A stretch of 6,252 nt of DNA from an uncultured Oscillospiraceae bacterium (lineage in GTDB: Bacteria; Bacillota; Clostridia; Oscillospirales; Acutalibacteraceae): assembly GCA_900543305.1 (NCBI GenBank), contig UQQZ01000112.1:1-6252 (forward strand). The letters run 5' to 3'. The translations under genes and the position numbers were made by a program. This document shows, in pieces, positions 5,314 to 6,252 of the stretch. Position 1 is the stretch's first letter, and every line of letters starts with the position of its first letter. Below the pieces are notes generated by a model that saw only the letters and a program-made list of their open reading frames with translations, did not search any database and was not told the DNA's origin.

Positions 5314-6237
5314 GTGAAAGCAACCAAAGCGAAGGGGTTGTTGCTGGATCTTGTTTTCATGACTGCGGGAGCAGCCGTATATGCTGTAGAGGTCAATGCC
5401 TTTACAGCACCCAACAACATTGCGGCAGGTGGAATCACCGGTGTGGCCACTATGTTAAACTATGTATTCTCTACTCCCATCGGTTTCATGTCATTTCTCA
5501 TCAATGTGCCCATTGTGTTGTGGGCCGTGGTGGACATCGGGTACAAATTGGTGACAAAAACCATGGTGGCCATTCTTCTTTCCTCGGTAATGATCGATTT
5601 GTTTTCTCATTTTGTTCCCGCCTATCGGGGAGATCCCATTCTAGTGGCGTTGCTGGCAGGTGGGTGTGAAGGGATAGGACTTTCCCTCACCTTTATTCGG
5701 GGCGCCACCACAGGGGGCACAGATATGGTGGCGCGCCTGTTGGAGCGGAGAATGCCCCAGATGTCCATGGGCAAGCTGATGCTGGCGGTGGACGGCGTCA
5801 TTGTAGCTGTATCGGCATTTGTGTACGGAAGCATAGAGAACGCCATGTACGCCTGTATTGTCATCTTTGTTTCCACCAAAATCATCGATACCATCCTATA
5901 CGGCACGGATGTGGGCACGGGTAAGTTGTTTTTTGTCATGTCGCCCAAAGTCCGGCAGATGGGGGACCGGGTTATCCAAGAGATGGAGCGGACGGTCACC
6001 TATCTGGATTCCCAGGGAGGTTATACCAAGGAGCCTGGGGAAACCATGATGTGTGTGGTGCGTCGGTTTGAAGTGTATCAGCTGCAAAACATCATCCGGG
6101 AAGAGGACAAAAATGCCTTTGTGGTAGTGGGAGAGGCGGGCCAGGTAACAGGGGAAGGATTCCGGCCCATGCACTCGGACGATAAGCCGGTTAAGGAGCT
6201 CTGGAAAGAGCTGTGCCGGAAACGCAATCAAGAATAA
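5314..6237 (+). CDS. YitT family membrane protein (YitT/DUF161 plus DUF2179)
   Basis: A 307-aa integral membrane protein of the YitT family, whose transport or signalling role is not established. The N-terminal two thirds hold several hydrophobic segments (roughly 9-26, 56-75, 81-99, 107-128, 153-171, 176-194). They include the conserved NNIAAGGITGVATM stretch (34-47) and ATTGGTD (131-137). The soluble C-terminal DUF2179 domain (about 204-285) includes YLDSQGGYTKEPGETMMCVV (230-249) and VVGEAGQVTGEGF (271-283). The GTG at 5314 follows AAAGGGGG (5298-5305) with 8-nt spacing and starts 5 nt after mrnC, so it is in the same operon. Whether this neighbour has any part in ribosome assembly is unknown. 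It may simply share the transcript. Confidence 0.93.
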   Translation: MKATKAKGLLLDLVFMTAGAAVYAVEVNAFTAPNNIAAGGITGVATMLNYVFSTPIGFMSFLINVPIVLWAVVDIGYKLVTKTMVAILLSSVMIDLFSHFVPAYRGDPILVALLAGGCEGIGLSLTFIRGATTGGTDMVARLLERRMPQMSMGKLMLAVDGVIVAVSAFVYGSIENAMYACIVIFVSTKIIDTILYGTDVGTGKLFFVMSPKVRQMGDRVIQEMERTVTYLDSQGGYTKEPGETMMCVVRRFEVYQLQNIIREEDKNAFVVVGEAGQVTGEGFRPMHSDDKPVKELWKELCRKRNQE

Positions 6238-6245
6238 AAAGGAGG
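6236..6245 (+). promoter_or_regulatory. Ribosome binding site of a gene starting beyond the right edge
   Basis: AAAAAGGAGG begins within the stop codon of the YitT-family gene and is a near-perfect Shine-Dalgarno. With normal spacing the start codon would fall at or just past base 6252. This shows that another + strand gene continues the operon. Its identity cannot be seen. Confidence 0.75.
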
Positions 6246-6252
6246 ACCGGCG

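Noticed and set aside
1..6252. CRISPR arrays, insertion sequences, tRNA or rRNA genes
   Set aside because: I saw no spaced direct repeats, transposase motifs, terminal inverted repeats or RNA-gene signatures on either strand.

Overview
The window looks like chromosomal DNA of a moderately GC-rich member of the Clostridia. The pyrB-pyrI pair, the order rplU-prp-rpmA-obgE-mrnC, an L27 with a Prp-cleavable N-terminus, strong AAGGAGG-type ribosome binding sites, frequent GTG/TTG starts and a YitT-family membrane protein all fit this. An Oscillospiraceae-like gut lineage is my best guess, but that is inference from protein flavour and not a database result. All genes are on the + strand and closely packed.

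Left block (1-2026): a GC-rich intrinsic terminator at the window edge is followed by pyrB and pyrI, the catalytic and zinc-binding regulatory subunits of aspartate carbamoyltransferase (first committed step of pyrimidine synthesis). A P-loop kinase-like protein of unknown substrate follows. No convincing promoter lies between the edge terminator and pyrB, so that terminator may be an attenuator rather than the end of an upstream gene.

Middle (2027-2563): a decayed zone with no full-size gene. It holds the N-terminal stub of a GNAT acetyltransferase that has lost its start codon and everything after about residue 33. Next comes a small predicted single-pass membrane protein (84 aa) with an excellent ribosome binding site, then a strong extended -10 promoter and a structured leader in front of rplU that resembles an L21 autoregulatory leader in position.

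Right block (2564-6252): a ribosome-assembly operon. It encodes bL21, the cysteine protease Prp, and bL27 carrying the N-terminal extension that Prp removes. A strong terminator follows, then the ribosome-assembly GTPase Obg, Mini-ribonuclease III (23S rRNA end maturation) and a YitT/DUF2179 membrane protein. A ribosome binding site at the right edge shows that another + strand gene starts just outside. The rpmA-obgE terminator leaves no room for a new promoter before obgE, so partial read-through probably sets the ratio of ribosomal protein to assembly factor.

Most of the window is conserved housekeeping DNA and I see no clear new system. The points most worth following are the GNAT stub plus small membrane protein, the rplU leader, the terminator inside the ribosomal operon, substitutions in the Obg G5 and switch II motifs, and a short overlapping leader ORF before pyrB.
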